Positions 1-7,318 of a stretch of DNA of 64,000 nucleotides are shown in pieces (the stretch's first letter is position 1; every line of letters begins with the position of its first letter). The notes beneath the pieces are model-generated. The model was not told the DNA's origin and made no database searches. It saw only the letters and a program-made list of their open reading frames with translations. The stretch is taken from contig ONKA01000012.1 in the NCBI GenBank assembly GCA_900318265.1, forward strand, positions 1-64,000, given 5' to 3'. Position numbers and translations under genes: made by a program. This stretch comes from an uncultured Bacteroidales bacterium. Lineage in GTDB: Bacteria > Bacteroidota > Bacteroidia > Bacteroidales > F082.

Positions 1-1
1 C

Positions 2-2281
2 GACTGGGAACGCACCTCGTTCACCATGGACGACATCCGCTCGAAGAGCGTCATCCGTGCCTTCGTCGACCTGTATAACAAAGGCCTGATTTACCGTGGT
101 GTACGCATGGTCAACTGGGACCCGAAAGCCTTAACGGCTTTGAGCGATGAGGAAGTCATCTTCAAGGATGAACATAGCAAACTGTTCTACCTGCGTTATT
201 ACCTCCACGAGGACGACGGCACAGGTGCCACGGGTGCCGAAGGCGAGATCATCCACACCGACGAGCAAGGTCGCCGCTATGCCGTGGTGGCCACTACGCG
301 TCCCGAGACCATCATGGGCGACACCGCCATGTGCATCAACCCCGCCGACCCCAAGAACCAATGGCTGCGCGGCAAAAAGGTCGTGGTGCCGTTGGTCAAC
401 CGCGTCATCCCCGTCATCGAAGATGATTATGTCGACATCGAGTTCGGTACAGGCTGTCTGAAGGTCACCCCCGCCCACGATGTGAACGACTATATGTTAG
501 GCGAGAAGCACAACCTGCAGAGCATCAACATCTTCAATGATGACGCCACTTTGAGCGAAGCCGCTGGCATGTACATCGGTATGAGCCGTGAGGACTGCCG
601 CAAGCAGATCATCATCGACATGAAGGAAGCAGGACTGTTGGAGAAGATCGAGGACTATAATAATAAGGTGGGTTACTCCGAACGTACCAATGTGCCGATT
701 GAGCCGAAGCTTTCGATGCAGTGGTTCCTCAAGATGGAGCACCTCGCCGACATCGCCCTGAAACCCGTGTTGAATGGCGACATCAAGTTCTATCCCGCCA
801 AATATGTCAACCTCTACCGTCACTGGTTGGAGAACATCAAGGACTGGTGCATCAGCCGCCAACTGTGGTGGGGTCATCAGATTCCGGCCTACTACCTGCC
901 CGAAGGCGGTTTCGTGGTCGCCGAGACGCCCGAAGAAGCCTTGAAACTCGCCATCGAGAAGACAGGCAACAGCAACTTGACGATGAAAGACTTGCGCCAG
1001 GACGACGATGCCTTGGACACTTGGTTCAGCTCGTGGCTGTGGCCTTTGTCGCTCTTCAACGGCATCCTCGACCCCAACAACGCCGAGTTCAAGTACTACT
1101 ACCCCACCAACGACCTCATCACCGCCCCCGACATCATCTTCTTCTGGGTGGCCCGCATGATCATGGCCGGTGAGGAATACCAAAATGAAGTGCCGTTCAA
1201 GAATGTGTATTTCACGGGTATCGTGAGAGATAAACTAGGCCGCAAGATGTCCAAGTCATTGGGCAACTCCCCTGACCCTATCGAACTCATCGACAAGTTC
1301 GGTGCCGATGGCGTGCGTATGGGCATGATGCTCAGCGCTCCTGCTGGCAACGACATCCTCTTCGACGAGGCCCTCTGCGAACAAGGCCGCAACTTCTGCA
1401 ACAAGATTTGGAACGCTTTGCGTTTGGTGAAAGGCTGGAACGTGGACGAAAATGCTGTCCAACCCGAGGCCGCCAAGATGGCCGTGAAGTGGTTTGAGGC
1501 TCGCTTCAACCAGGTGCTGGCCGAGACCAACGACAACATCGACAAGTACCGCCTCAGCGACGCCCTGATGGGCATCTACAAACTCACTTGGGACGACTTC
1601 TGCTCGTGGTACCTCGAGATGGTGAAGGCTCCGCAAGGCCAAGGCATCGACCCCGTGACCTATGCCGCCACCATCAAGTTCTTCGAGAACCTGATGCTCC
1701 TGCTGCACCCCTTCATGCCGTTCATCACTGAGGAGATCTGGCACGCCATCGCAGAGCGCAAGGAAGGTGATGACATCATCATTGCTCAGCAACCCCGCTT
1801 CGACAGGCTCAGCGACCAGGCTGCCGACATTCTGAAACAGTTTGAATTCACCCAAGAGGTCATCAACAATGTCCGTAAGGTGCGTTCTGACAAGAACATC
1901 GCCTTCCGCGACGCCATCCAACTCGTGGTGAAGGGCACGGCCAACAAGGACTTCGACTGCGTGATTGCCAAGCTCTGCAATGTGAGCGAGGTGAGTTATG
2001 TGGCAGAGGCTCCTGCTGGCGCCTTCGGTTTCATCGTGGGCAGTACCGAGTTCTTTGTACCGCTCACTGGCAGTGTCGATGTCGAGGCCGAAATCAAGAA
2101 GCTGGAAGAGGAACTGAAATACGCCCAGGGCTTCCTGAAGAGCGTTGAAGCGAAGCTCTCCAACGAACGCTTCGTGAGTGGTGCTCCTGCCGCTGTGGTC
2201 GACAAGGAACGCAAGAAAAAAGCTGACGCCGAGGCCAAGATTGCTGTGATTGAGCAGCAGTTGGCTGGGTTGAGAAAATAA
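2..2281 (+). CDS. valS: Valyl-tRNA synthetase, C-terminal part (5' end outside window)
   Basis: Class I aminoacyl-tRNA synthetase charging tRNA-Val in the cytoplasm. The reading frame is open from the first bases of the window, so this is a partial gene; the N-terminal HIGH region lies upstream. Visible are the editing (CP1) domain, the KMSKS loop (KMSKSLGN near base 1250), the anticodon-binding domain, and a C-terminal coiled-coil arm rich in Lys and Glu (about the last 70 residues), which is typical of ValS. The ATG at 26 is internal, not the start. Near base 1800 the residues RFDRLSD are encoded by a copy of a palindromic repeat also present in ftsZ (see findings). It ends at a strong hairpin shared with the convergent FKBP gene. 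Identification is secure. Confidence 0.95.
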   Translation, partial: DWERTSFTMDDIRSKSVIRAFVDLYNKGLIYRGVRMVNWDPKALTALSDEEVIFKDEHSKLFYLRYYLHEDDGTGATGAEGEIIHTDEQGRRYAVVATTRPETIMGDTAMCINPADPKNQWLRGKKVVVPLVNRVIPVIEDDYVDIEFGTGCLKVTPAHDVNDYMLGEKHNLQSINIFNDDATLSEAAGMYIGMSREDCRKQIIIDMKEAGLLEKIEDYNNKVGYSERTNVPIEPKLSMQWFLKMEHLADIALKPVLNGDIKFYPAKYVNLYRHWLENIKDWCISRQLWWGHQIPAYYLPEGGFVVAETPEEALKLAIEKTGNSNLTMKDLRQDDDALDTWFSSWLWPLSLFNGILDPNNAEFKYYYPTNDLITAPDIIFFWVARMIMAGEEYQNEVPFKNVYFTGIVRDKLGRKMSKSLGNSPDPIELIDKFGADGVRMGMMLSAPAGNDILFDEALCEQGRNFCNKIWNALRLVKGWNVDENAVQPEAAKMAVKWFEARFNQVLAETNDNIDKYRLSDALMGIYKLTWDDFCSWYLEMVKAPQGQGIDPVTYAATIKFFENLMLLLHPFMPFITEEIWHAIAERKEGDDIIIAQQPRFDRLSDQAADILKQFEFTQEVINNVRKVRSDKNIAFRDAIQLVVKGTANKDFDCVIAKLCNVSEVSYVAEAPAGAFGFIVGSTEFFVPLTGSVDVEAEIKKLEEELKYAQGFLKSVEAKLSNERFVSGAPAAVVDKERKKKADAEAKIAVIEQQLAGLRK
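1796..1817 (+). repeat. Copy of the palindromic repeat inside valS
   Basis: Shares the 14-nt core TTCGACAGGCTCAG plus GACC with the ftsZ linker copies. Read in the valS frame it encodes RFDRLSD, in the anticodon-binding region. Confidence 0.6.
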
Positions 2282-2311
2282 AAAATGCCGAGCGTTTGCT
2301 CGGCATTTTTT
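2281..2311. terminator. Bidirectional intrinsic terminator between valS and the FKBP gene
   Basis: An 8-bp GC-rich stem (TGCCGAGC / GCTCGGCA) with a GTTT loop, an A-run on the left and a T-run on the right. It lies between two convergent genes and can act in both directions. Confidence 0.85.
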
Positions 2312-2313
2312 GT

Positions 2314-2853
2314 TTAGTTGCAACCGCCGCCGCAACCTTCGCAACCGCCTTCACCGCAGTCGCCGCCGCAACCACTGCAGCCACCAGGAGCGAAGTCTTC
2401 ATCGGTCGACTCGCGCACATCGAGGATCTCGCCAGAGAAATGGAGGTGCTTGCCCGCCATGTCGTGGTTGAAGTCCATCTTCACATGATTGTCGCCAATC
2501 TCGCGGACGATGCCGGCAATCGGGCGACCGTCGGAGGTCTGCATCATCAGCTGGGCACCGACTTTCACCATGTCCATCAGCACATTGTTCTGCATGAACA
2601 TAGTCTTGTCGAGGTCCATCACGTATGCCTCATCGCGCTCACCGTAGCCCTCTTCGGGGGTCAGGTGGAAGGCATAATGGTCGCCGGGCTCCTTGCCCAT
2701 CAAGTTCTCCTCGAACTTGGGCAACAGTTGGTGCATACCAAAGATGCACACAAAGGGGTTTTCTTTCGTGGTCTCCTGAAGGATGGGACCGTTTTCGTCG
2801 TTCTCACGCAGGACATAGGTCATGGTGACGACAGCTTGATCTTGGATTTTCAT
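2314..2853 (-). CDS. SlyD-like FKBP-type peptidyl-prolyl cis-trans isomerase with Cys-rich tail
   Basis: Predicted cytoplasmic prolyl isomerase/chaperone of the SlyD class, 179 aa. The N-terminal half carries the FKBP fold, including an FGMHQLLPKFEENLMGK stretch and EEGYGERDEAYV. The insert-in-flap region follows. The start MKIQDQAVV is typical of the family. The C-terminal tail (about the last 25 residues) is almost only Gly, Cys and acidic residues, with six cysteines. In Escherichia coli SlyD the tail is His/Cys-rich and binds nickel; here a Cys-based metal site is inferred. No Bacteroidota -7 element was obvious upstream. It converges on valS and shares its terminator. Confidence 0.88.
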   Translation of the reverse strand: MKIQDQAVVTMTYVLRENDENGPILQETTKENPFVCIFGMHQLLPKFEENLMGKEPGDHYAFHLTPEEGYGERDEAYVMDLDKTMFMQNNVLMDMVKVGAQLMMQTSDGRPIAGIVREIGDNHVKMDFNHDMAGKHLHFSGEILDVRESTDEDFAPGGCSGCGGDCGEGGCEGCGGGCN

Positions 2854-2899
2854 TTTATAACATTTTAATAATTAAACAATTAAATTCATTTTTTATTTA

Positions 2900-3065
2900 A
2901 CTACAGATTTTACAGATTATACTGATTCTTATCAAAATTATGAGGATGCAAGCATCCTAATTTGTACAGATTCAGACTCTAGCTTACAGACCATCTGTAC
3001 AATTTGGGCGCTTGCGCCTTTGAATTTTTCCGTCTTAATCCGCTTCATCTGTGCAATCTGTAGTT
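2900..3065. repeat. Composite inverted-repeat element with nested hairpins
   Basis: Outer arms of roughly 40 nt, both built on CTACAGATT..ACAGAT, are inverted relative to one another (about 70% by eye). Inside are AATTTGTACAGAT (2959) facing ATCTGTACAATTT (2993), the palindrome AGGATGCAAGCATCCT (2943-2958), and GGGCGCTTGCGCC near 3006. A short reading frame crossing it looks spurious. It resembles a non-coding REP/MITE-like element in the gap between two minus-strand genes. Confidence 0.55.
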
Positions 3066-3074
3066 CCTTATCTA

Positions 3075-5147
3075 TCAATAACTGCCAAACATCTTCCGCA
3101 GCAGCCATTCCACCGCGGCCAAGCCGATAAGGACAAAGAAGATCCATTTGGAGTGGATCAAATCCTCAAAGCGGCTCTCATGGTGTTCAACGGAAGTGAT
3201 GCGCGAATCATTGTGCAAATCGGCAAAAAGTTGCTGCAACTCGCGAGCGGTATAGCAGTTTCCGTTGGTCAGGCGAACGATAGTGCGCATACGGTCGATG
3301 TCAGCTGTAAGCTGCTGCGCCTCAATGCCGATGGCCACCACGCTGAAGGTGCCGTTCACATTGATCTTGCGTTCGCCCATCTGCGCTTGTACTTTATAGG
3401 TATACAGGCCTTCGGGTAGTAGGCCAGCGTTCAATTCATAGTCGTGGTCGCGTTTCGAGAAGGTGTAGTCGTAGGTCTCACCCGTCAGTTTATTCTCGAT
3501 TTGAATGGTCAAGTCGGGGTCGGTCACGAGTTCGTTGTTCGGGTTGCGCAACTCGACGGTGATGATGACGGGCTCGTTGCTGTAGTAGGTTTCCTTGGCA
3601 TAAATGGCCGAGCCGTCGTTGGCCGACAGCAGCAAGTACTTCAGCAACTTGGAGAACATCTCGTCAAACACATCGTGGTTCTTGTTCTGGTAATACTCGT
3701 ACAGCCTCCAACGCCATATGTTGGTGCCGAACAAAAAGGCCATCTTACGACCGTCGTTGGCGAAGCTCAACAATGGCAGGCCCGACTTGATGCCCATCAC
3801 TTCTTGCAAAAGCAGGTCATCATGCGACTTTAAAGTGTTGATCTCCAAATGCGGCAAGGCCAAAGGCGGATATTTCGTGATGAGTTGCTCCGACTTCGAG
3901 TCAAAGGTAAAGGTCGAAAAGGCCGTGTTTTGGTGTGCCTTGACATCCATCAGGGTGTTGGTTGCGCCAGAATGCAAGGCAAAGACATTCTGCAACTTGC
4001 TTAACATATCGCGGTCGGTGTCGTTACCGACGATGAAAAAGACGGGCAACTTCACGTTCTTGTCCAACTGTGTCTTCAAGGCATTGAAATCCGTTCGCGC
4101 CGAAGGCACCTGATGCAGGATGACCAAGTCGTAGTTGGCGAAGTCGGGTAGAGTCTCCTTTCCGAAGCAGAAGTCCACCTCATAGTTGTCGTTGAGCACA
4201 CTGCACAACGCGCCCAAATCAGGATGTGGCGAGGCAGCCACACAGAGCAGCTTGTATTTTTGGTCAAGTACTTCGACATAGATATGCCGCACATTATTGA
4301 GCAGTTGTTCCTCCTCAGCAATACCGCTCACCTCGATGTCGATGGCTATCACGCCTTTCTTGGTGGCGTCGAGCATGAAGTCGACTTCCTTGGAGAAACG
4401 GTTGGATGGAATCTCAATGTCGCGCTTCTCAATGATACGACCGCTTTCCTTAAGGGTCAGTTGGGCCTTGCGTCCTGCCAAGTCACGGGCAGCCACCGTC
4501 ACGCGGACGGGGAAGGTCGCGCCGAGCGACACCACCTTATTATAATGCACATTGCGGATGGCGAGGTCGGAATAGGACACCGTGTCGCCCAAAACAACGG
4601 CATGGATGGGAAACGGGAAATTCTCCGCCACCAACTCCGGCTCAAAGCCACGATTGTAGATACCATCGGAGAAAAGCAGCACAGCGCCCACATTACGCTT
4701 GTAATATCTTCTGTCCAAAGTCTTTATGAGCGACGACAAGTCCGTCAGTTGGTCGGAGAAGTCAAGTTGCTCGAAATCGCGGACTTCCTCGCCAAAGAGG
4801 TATTCATCGACTTGAAAATCAGCGTTCAAGTCTTTCCTAAACTGCTCAAATCGGCTCAGATAATCCTTTTTGTAAAACGCCGAATCCTTGCATAGAATGA
4901 CGGACGAAGAATTGTCGTGCGCAAGGATGATGGTTGGCGTCTCCACCGAACTAAATTTCTGCCTTATCAGCGGGTTGAAGAGCAACAAGACCACCAATCC
5001 GACAATCAAGGTTCGTAATGCAAACAAAATGACTGTCAATGCTTTGCCATAGTGTTGCTTCTTGTTGCGGAAATACAACACCGTAGCCGCCGCCAGACCA
5101 GCCAGCAGCGATAAGGCTAACATCCATATTGGGATTCCGATATTCAC
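3075..5147 (-). CDS. Membrane protein with von Willebrand A-like domain, conserved Bacteroidota hypothetical
   Basis: About 690 aa. Two N-terminal membrane segments (WMLALSLLAGLAAATVLY and an ILFALRTLIVGLVVLLLF stretch) are followed by a domain starting TIILAHDNSSSV, which holds a DxSxS MIDAS-like motif of von Willebrand A folds. A large extracytoplasmic region with beta-sandwich character follows, and a final membrane helix (WIFFVLIGLAAVEWLL) ends the protein. This layout resembles the BatA/VWA-type membrane proteins of Bacteroidota; no precise function is claimed. The frame stays open to 5810, but that extension is antisense to the glycosyltransferase gene and lies upstream of a -7 element at 5168-5175. 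I therefore chose the GTG at 5147, about 20 nt after the -7 element; an ATG at 5123 is the alternative. Confidence 0.7.
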   Translation of the reverse strand: MNIGIPIWMLALSLLAGLAAATVLYFRNKKQHYGKALTVILFALRTLIVGLVVLLLFNPLIRQKFSSVETPTIILAHDNSSSVILCKDSAFYKKDYLSRFEQFRKDLNADFQVDEYLFGEEVRDFEQLDFSDQLTDLSSLIKTLDRRYYKRNVGAVLLFSDGIYNRGFEPELVAENFPFPIHAVVLGDTVSYSDLAIRNVHYNKVVSLGATFPVRVTVAARDLAGRKAQLTLKESGRIIEKRDIEIPSNRFSKEVDFMLDATKKGVIAIDIEVSGIAEEEQLLNNVRHIYVEVLDQKYKLLCVAASPHPDLGALCSVLNDNYEVDFCFGKETLPDFANYDLVILHQVPSARTDFNALKTQLDKNVKLPVFFIVGNDTDRDMLSKLQNVFALHSGATNTLMDVKAHQNTAFSTFTFDSKSEQLITKYPPLALPHLEINTLKSHDDLLLQEVMGIKSGLPLLSFANDGRKMAFLFGTNIWRWRLYEYYQNKNHDVFDEMFSKLLKYLLLSANDGSAIYAKETYYSNEPVIITVELRNPNNELVTDPDLTIQIENKLTGETYDYTFSKRDHDYELNAGLLPEGLYTYKVQAQMGERKINVNGTFSVVAIGIEAQQLTADIDRMRTIVRLTNGNCYTARELQQLFADLHNDSRITSVEHHESRFEDLIHSKWIFFVLIGLAAVEWLLRKMFGSY

Positions 5148-5167
5148 CGATTGTTCAGATAAGGGCG

Positions 5168-5175
5168 CAAAGATA
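5168..5175 (-). promoter_or_regulatory. -7 promoter element for the VWA membrane protein gene
   Basis: TATCTTTG on the minus strand, matching the Bacteroidota consensus TAnnTTTG, about 20 nt before the chosen GTG start. Confidence 0.7.
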
Positions 5176-5187
5176 GGAATTTTATCG

Positions 5188-5225
5188 TGATTTTCTACAG
5201 ATTTCTTTGCGAAGCAAATCCCCAT
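5188..5225. repeat. Left copy of an inverted repeat flanking the glycosyltransferase gene
   Basis: A 38-nt segment containing ACAGATTTCTTTGCGAAGC. Its reverse complement recurs with few differences at 6026-6060 on the far side of the gene. Each copy also contains a small internal hairpin (TTGC-GAA-GCAA). Confidence 0.7.
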
Positions 5226-5240
5226 AACCGAAGAAAACAT

Positions 5241-5248
5241 TACTTTTG
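5241..5248 (+). promoter_or_regulatory. -7 promoter element for the glycosyltransferase gene
   Basis: TACTTTTG on the plus strand, 17 nt before the ATG at 5265; it fits TAnnTTTG and decides the start codon. Confidence 0.7.
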
Positions 5249-5264
5249 CGGAAAATTTGCGTCC

Positions 5265-6026
5265 ATGAACACCATTTCGGTCGTCATCATCACCTTCAAC
5301 GAGGAGCAGAAAATCGCGCAATGCCTTGACTCCGTTAAGGATATTGCCGACGAGATCATCATCGTTGACTCGCATTCCACCGATGCGACTGAAGCCATCT
5401 GTGACCGCTATGACGTGAAGTTCTTCACCCAGGACTGGCTCGGCTACTCCGACCAAAAAAACCTCGCCGACGAACTCGCCACCTGCGATCTCATCTTCAG
5501 TATAGACGCTGACGAAGCCCTCTCGGATGAGTTGAAACAATCCATCAAAACACTGAAAGACAAAGACATCGCTGAGAACGAGGTCTTCGCCATGAACCGT
5601 CTCAACAACTACTGCGGTCAGTGGGTGAAGGGCTGCGGGCTTTATCCCGAGACCAAGATCCGCATCTGGCGGCGTGGTTTTGCCGAGTGGGAAGGCATCA
5701 TCCACGAGTGGCTGAAATACAAGAGCGAGCCGAAGAAAACCCTGTTGAGCGGCGACCTGCTGCACTATTCCTGGGACACGCCTGAGGCCTTCCGCAAGCA
5801 GCAGTTCCACTTTGCCGAATTGGGAGCGCAGTCATACTATGAAAGAGGCAAAAAGACAGGCATTCTGCCTTGGATTTTCAGCCCAAGCATCAATTTCATC
5901 CGCACCTATATTATTAAAAGAGGCTTCCTCTACGGCAAGACGGGCTTCAGCATCTGCCGCGTGATGGCTCAGGCCAATAGACATAAATACAATCTATTAA
6001 GAAAGAAAATCAAAGAGAAACAATAA
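5265..6026 (+). CDS. Glycosyltransferase family 2 protein (WaaE/KdtX-like)
   Basis: 253 aa inverting glycosyltransferase with a GT-A fold, cytoplasmic or membrane-associated. The N-terminus MNTISVVIITFNEEQKIAQCLDSV is the typical GT2 opening. VDSHSTDATEAI binds the nucleotide-sugar region, and SIDADEAL carries the DxD-type metal motif. The C-terminal part (WIFSPSINFIRTYIIKRGFLYG) matches the lipopolysaccharide-core GT2 group related to WaaE/KdtX. A role in adding a sugar to LPS or a surface glycan is inferred; the substrate is unknown. The frame is open upstream to 5187, but the -7 element at 5241 points to the ATG at 5265. The gene is bracketed by inverted copies of one short repeat (5188-5225 and 6026-6060). 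Confidence 0.85.
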   Translation: MNTISVVIITFNEEQKIAQCLDSVKDIADEIIIVDSHSTDATEAICDRYDVKFFTQDWLGYSDQKNLADELATCDLIFSIDADEALSDELKQSIKTLKDKDIAENEVFAMNRLNNYCGQWVKGCGLYPETKIRIWRRGFAEWEGIIHEWLKYKSEPKKTLLSGDLLHYSWDTPEAFRKQQFHFAELGAQSYYERGKKTGILPWIFSPSINFIRTYIIKRGFLYGKTGFSICRVMAQANRHKYNLLRKKIKEKQ

Positions 6027-6060
6027 TGGGATTGCTTCGCAAGAAATCTGTCAAAAATCA
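6026..6060. repeat. Right copy of the inverted repeat flanking the glycosyltransferase gene
   Basis: Begins at the last base of the stop codon. It contains GCTTCGCAAGAAATCTGT, the reverse complement of the core of 5188-5225 apart from single-base gaps and a few substitutions. Confidence 0.7.
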
Positions 6061-6112
6061 ATATAAAATCATTCAAAATCAATAAGATATATTTTTTTAA
6101 AGATTTTAAAAG

Positions 6113-6120
6113 TATTTTTG
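6113..6120 (+). promoter_or_regulatory. -7 promoter element upstream of the YrdC-like gene
   Basis: TATTTTTG matches TAnnTTTG and lies 42 nt before the ATG at 6163. A TTG inside this element (6118) is therefore an unlikely start codon. Confidence 0.6.
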
Positions 6121-6162
6121 AACGATTTCTTGTCCGTAAGGACAATCCAAAAAAAGAAAATC

Positions 6163-6735
6163 ATGGAAGAAGCATTTGAACAAGAAATAGAACGCACGGT
6201 AGCGGCGCTGAAAGCCGGAAAGACCATCCTCTACCCCACCGACACCATCTGGGGCGTGGGCTGTGACGCCACCAACAACAAGGCCTGCCTCCGCGTGTAT
6301 GCCGTCAAGCAGAGGCCGCTCAACAAGAGCCTCATCATCCTCGTCGATTCGGTGGAAAGGCTTCAAGATTATGTGGTTAACGTGCCAGCCATCGCCTACG
6401 ACCTCATCAAGGGCGCCAAAAGTCCGCTGAGCATCATCTATCCCGAAAGCAAGAACTTGGCCAAGGCCGTTTCCGACGACAAGAGCATCTGCATCCGCGT
6501 GGTTGACAACGAGTTCTGCAAGGAAGTCATCCGTCGCCTCGGCAAACCCATTACCTCTACCTCGGCCAACCTAACCGGGCAACCTTCATCGATGATTTTC
6601 AGCGACATCTGCGATGAAATCAAAAACGCGGTCGATTATGTGGTGCAGCTCTACCACGACAGCTTCTGCAAGCCCAAAAGCTCAACCATCATCAAACTCA
6701 ACGAAGACAACACTTTTGAGATTTTGAGGCAATAA
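6163..6735 (+). CDS. L-threonylcarbamoyladenylate synthase family protein (Sua5/YrdC/YciO)
   Basis: 190 aa cytoplasmic protein of the YrdC-like fold. The family condenses threonine, bicarbonate and ATP to threonylcarbamoyl-AMP for t6A modification of ANN-decoding tRNAs. Visible motifs are the N-terminal LKAGKTILYPTDTIWGVGCDA (nucleotide-binding region), KQRPLNKSLIILV (the KxR..K basic pocket) and SICIRVVDN..PITSTSANLTGQP near the C-terminal third. Length fits the short YrdC/YciO type without the Sua5 C-terminal domain. The ATG at 6163 follows a -7 element. It could be the paralogue YciO rather than TsaC itself. Confidence 0.88.
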   Translation: MEEAFEQEIERTVAALKAGKTILYPTDTIWGVGCDATNNKACLRVYAVKQRPLNKSLIILVDSVERLQDYVVNVPAIAYDLIKGAKSPLSIIYPESKNLAKAVSDDKSICIRVVDNEFCKEVIRRLGKPITSTSANLTGQPSSMIFSDICDEIKNAVDYVVQLYHDSFCKPKSSTIIKLNEDNTFEILRQ

Positions 6736-6757
6736 CATTGTATATCAGAAAAACTTA

Positions 6758-6765
6758 TATTTTTG
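6758..6765 (+). promoter_or_regulatory. -7 promoter element for the TonB-domain gene
   Basis: TATTTTTG, with a TTG at 6738-6740 placed 17 nt upstream as a possible -33 element. The ATG at 6792 follows 26 nt later. Confidence 0.65.
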
Positions 6766-6791
6766 CAACGTTAACACAAAATACAAGACAA

Positions 6792-7238
6792 ATGAATCTA
6801 AAGTCATTATTCGCATGCTTGTTTCTGCTCACGGCTTGTCTTTCCTATGCACATGCCCAACACGAAAGCGACTCCGTTGCTTTAACTAACGTTAAAGAGA
6901 TTGCAGCACCTGGTATTGACACAACCATTTATAACAATGTAGAAAAAATGCCGTCTTTTCCTGGTGGAGAGTTTAAAATGTACGAATTCCTCGCCATGAA
7001 TATACGTTATCCACAACGCGCCAGAGAAGACGGTTACAGCGGCACTGTCTATGTCAGATTCGTTGTCGAGCCTGATGGTACGATTACAAATATTGAGGTT
7101 GCAAAAGGCGTGGGAGGAGGTTGTAGCGAAGAAGCCGTTCGTGTAGTCAAAATGATGCCGAAATGGATTCCCGGAGAGGCATTCGGAAAGAAAGTCAGGG
7201 TTACTTACACCTTACCCGTCAATTTCAGGTTGCAGTAA
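6792..7238 (+). CDS. Secreted TonB C-terminal domain protein
   Basis: 148 aa. An N-terminal signal peptide (MNLKSLFACLFLLTACLSYAHAQ) precedes a short linker and one TonB C-terminal domain: KMPSFPGGEFKMYEFLAMNIRYPQRAREDGYSG..VYVRFVVEPDGTITNIEVAKGVGGGCSEEAVRVVKMMPKWIPG. The domain is near-complete and typical of Bacteroidota. Classical TonB has an N-terminal inner-membrane anchor and a Pro-rich periplasm-spanning region; both are absent here, so this is probably not a stand-alone energy transducer. It may be a periplasmic partner. A Cys in the h-region (TACLS) could be read as a weak lipobox, but the AHAQ site looks more like signal peptidase I cleavage. It is transcribed from its own promoter. 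Confidence 0.8.
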   Translation: MNLKSLFACLFLLTACLSYAHAQHESDSVALTNVKEIAAPGIDTTIYNNVEKMPSFPGGEFKMYEFLAMNIRYPQRAREDGYSGTVYVRFVVEPDGTITNIEVAKGVGGGCSEEAVRVVKMMPKWIPGEAFGKKVRVTYTLPVNFRLQ

Positions 7239-7290
7239 GGCCACTCAAATCAAATACGTAGCAATCAGAGAATGTGACAGAAATTTTTCG

Positions 7291-7298
7291 TAACTTTG
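7291..7298 (+). promoter_or_regulatory. -7 promoter element for the S41 protease gene
   Basis: TAACTTTG matches TAnnTTTG, 20 nt before the ATG at 7319. Confidence 0.7.
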
Positions 7299-7318
7299 CA
7301 GGCCAAAAAAATCGGCCT

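Noticed and set aside
2938-3147. Short minus-strand frame (69 codons) in the gap before the VWA gene
   Set aside because: It runs through nested inverted repeats and into the downstream gene; no family features.
5148-5810. N-terminal extension of the VWA membrane protein over the glycosyltransferase gene
   Set aside because: It reads antisense to a well-supported GT2 gene and lies upstream of the -7 element at 5168-5175.
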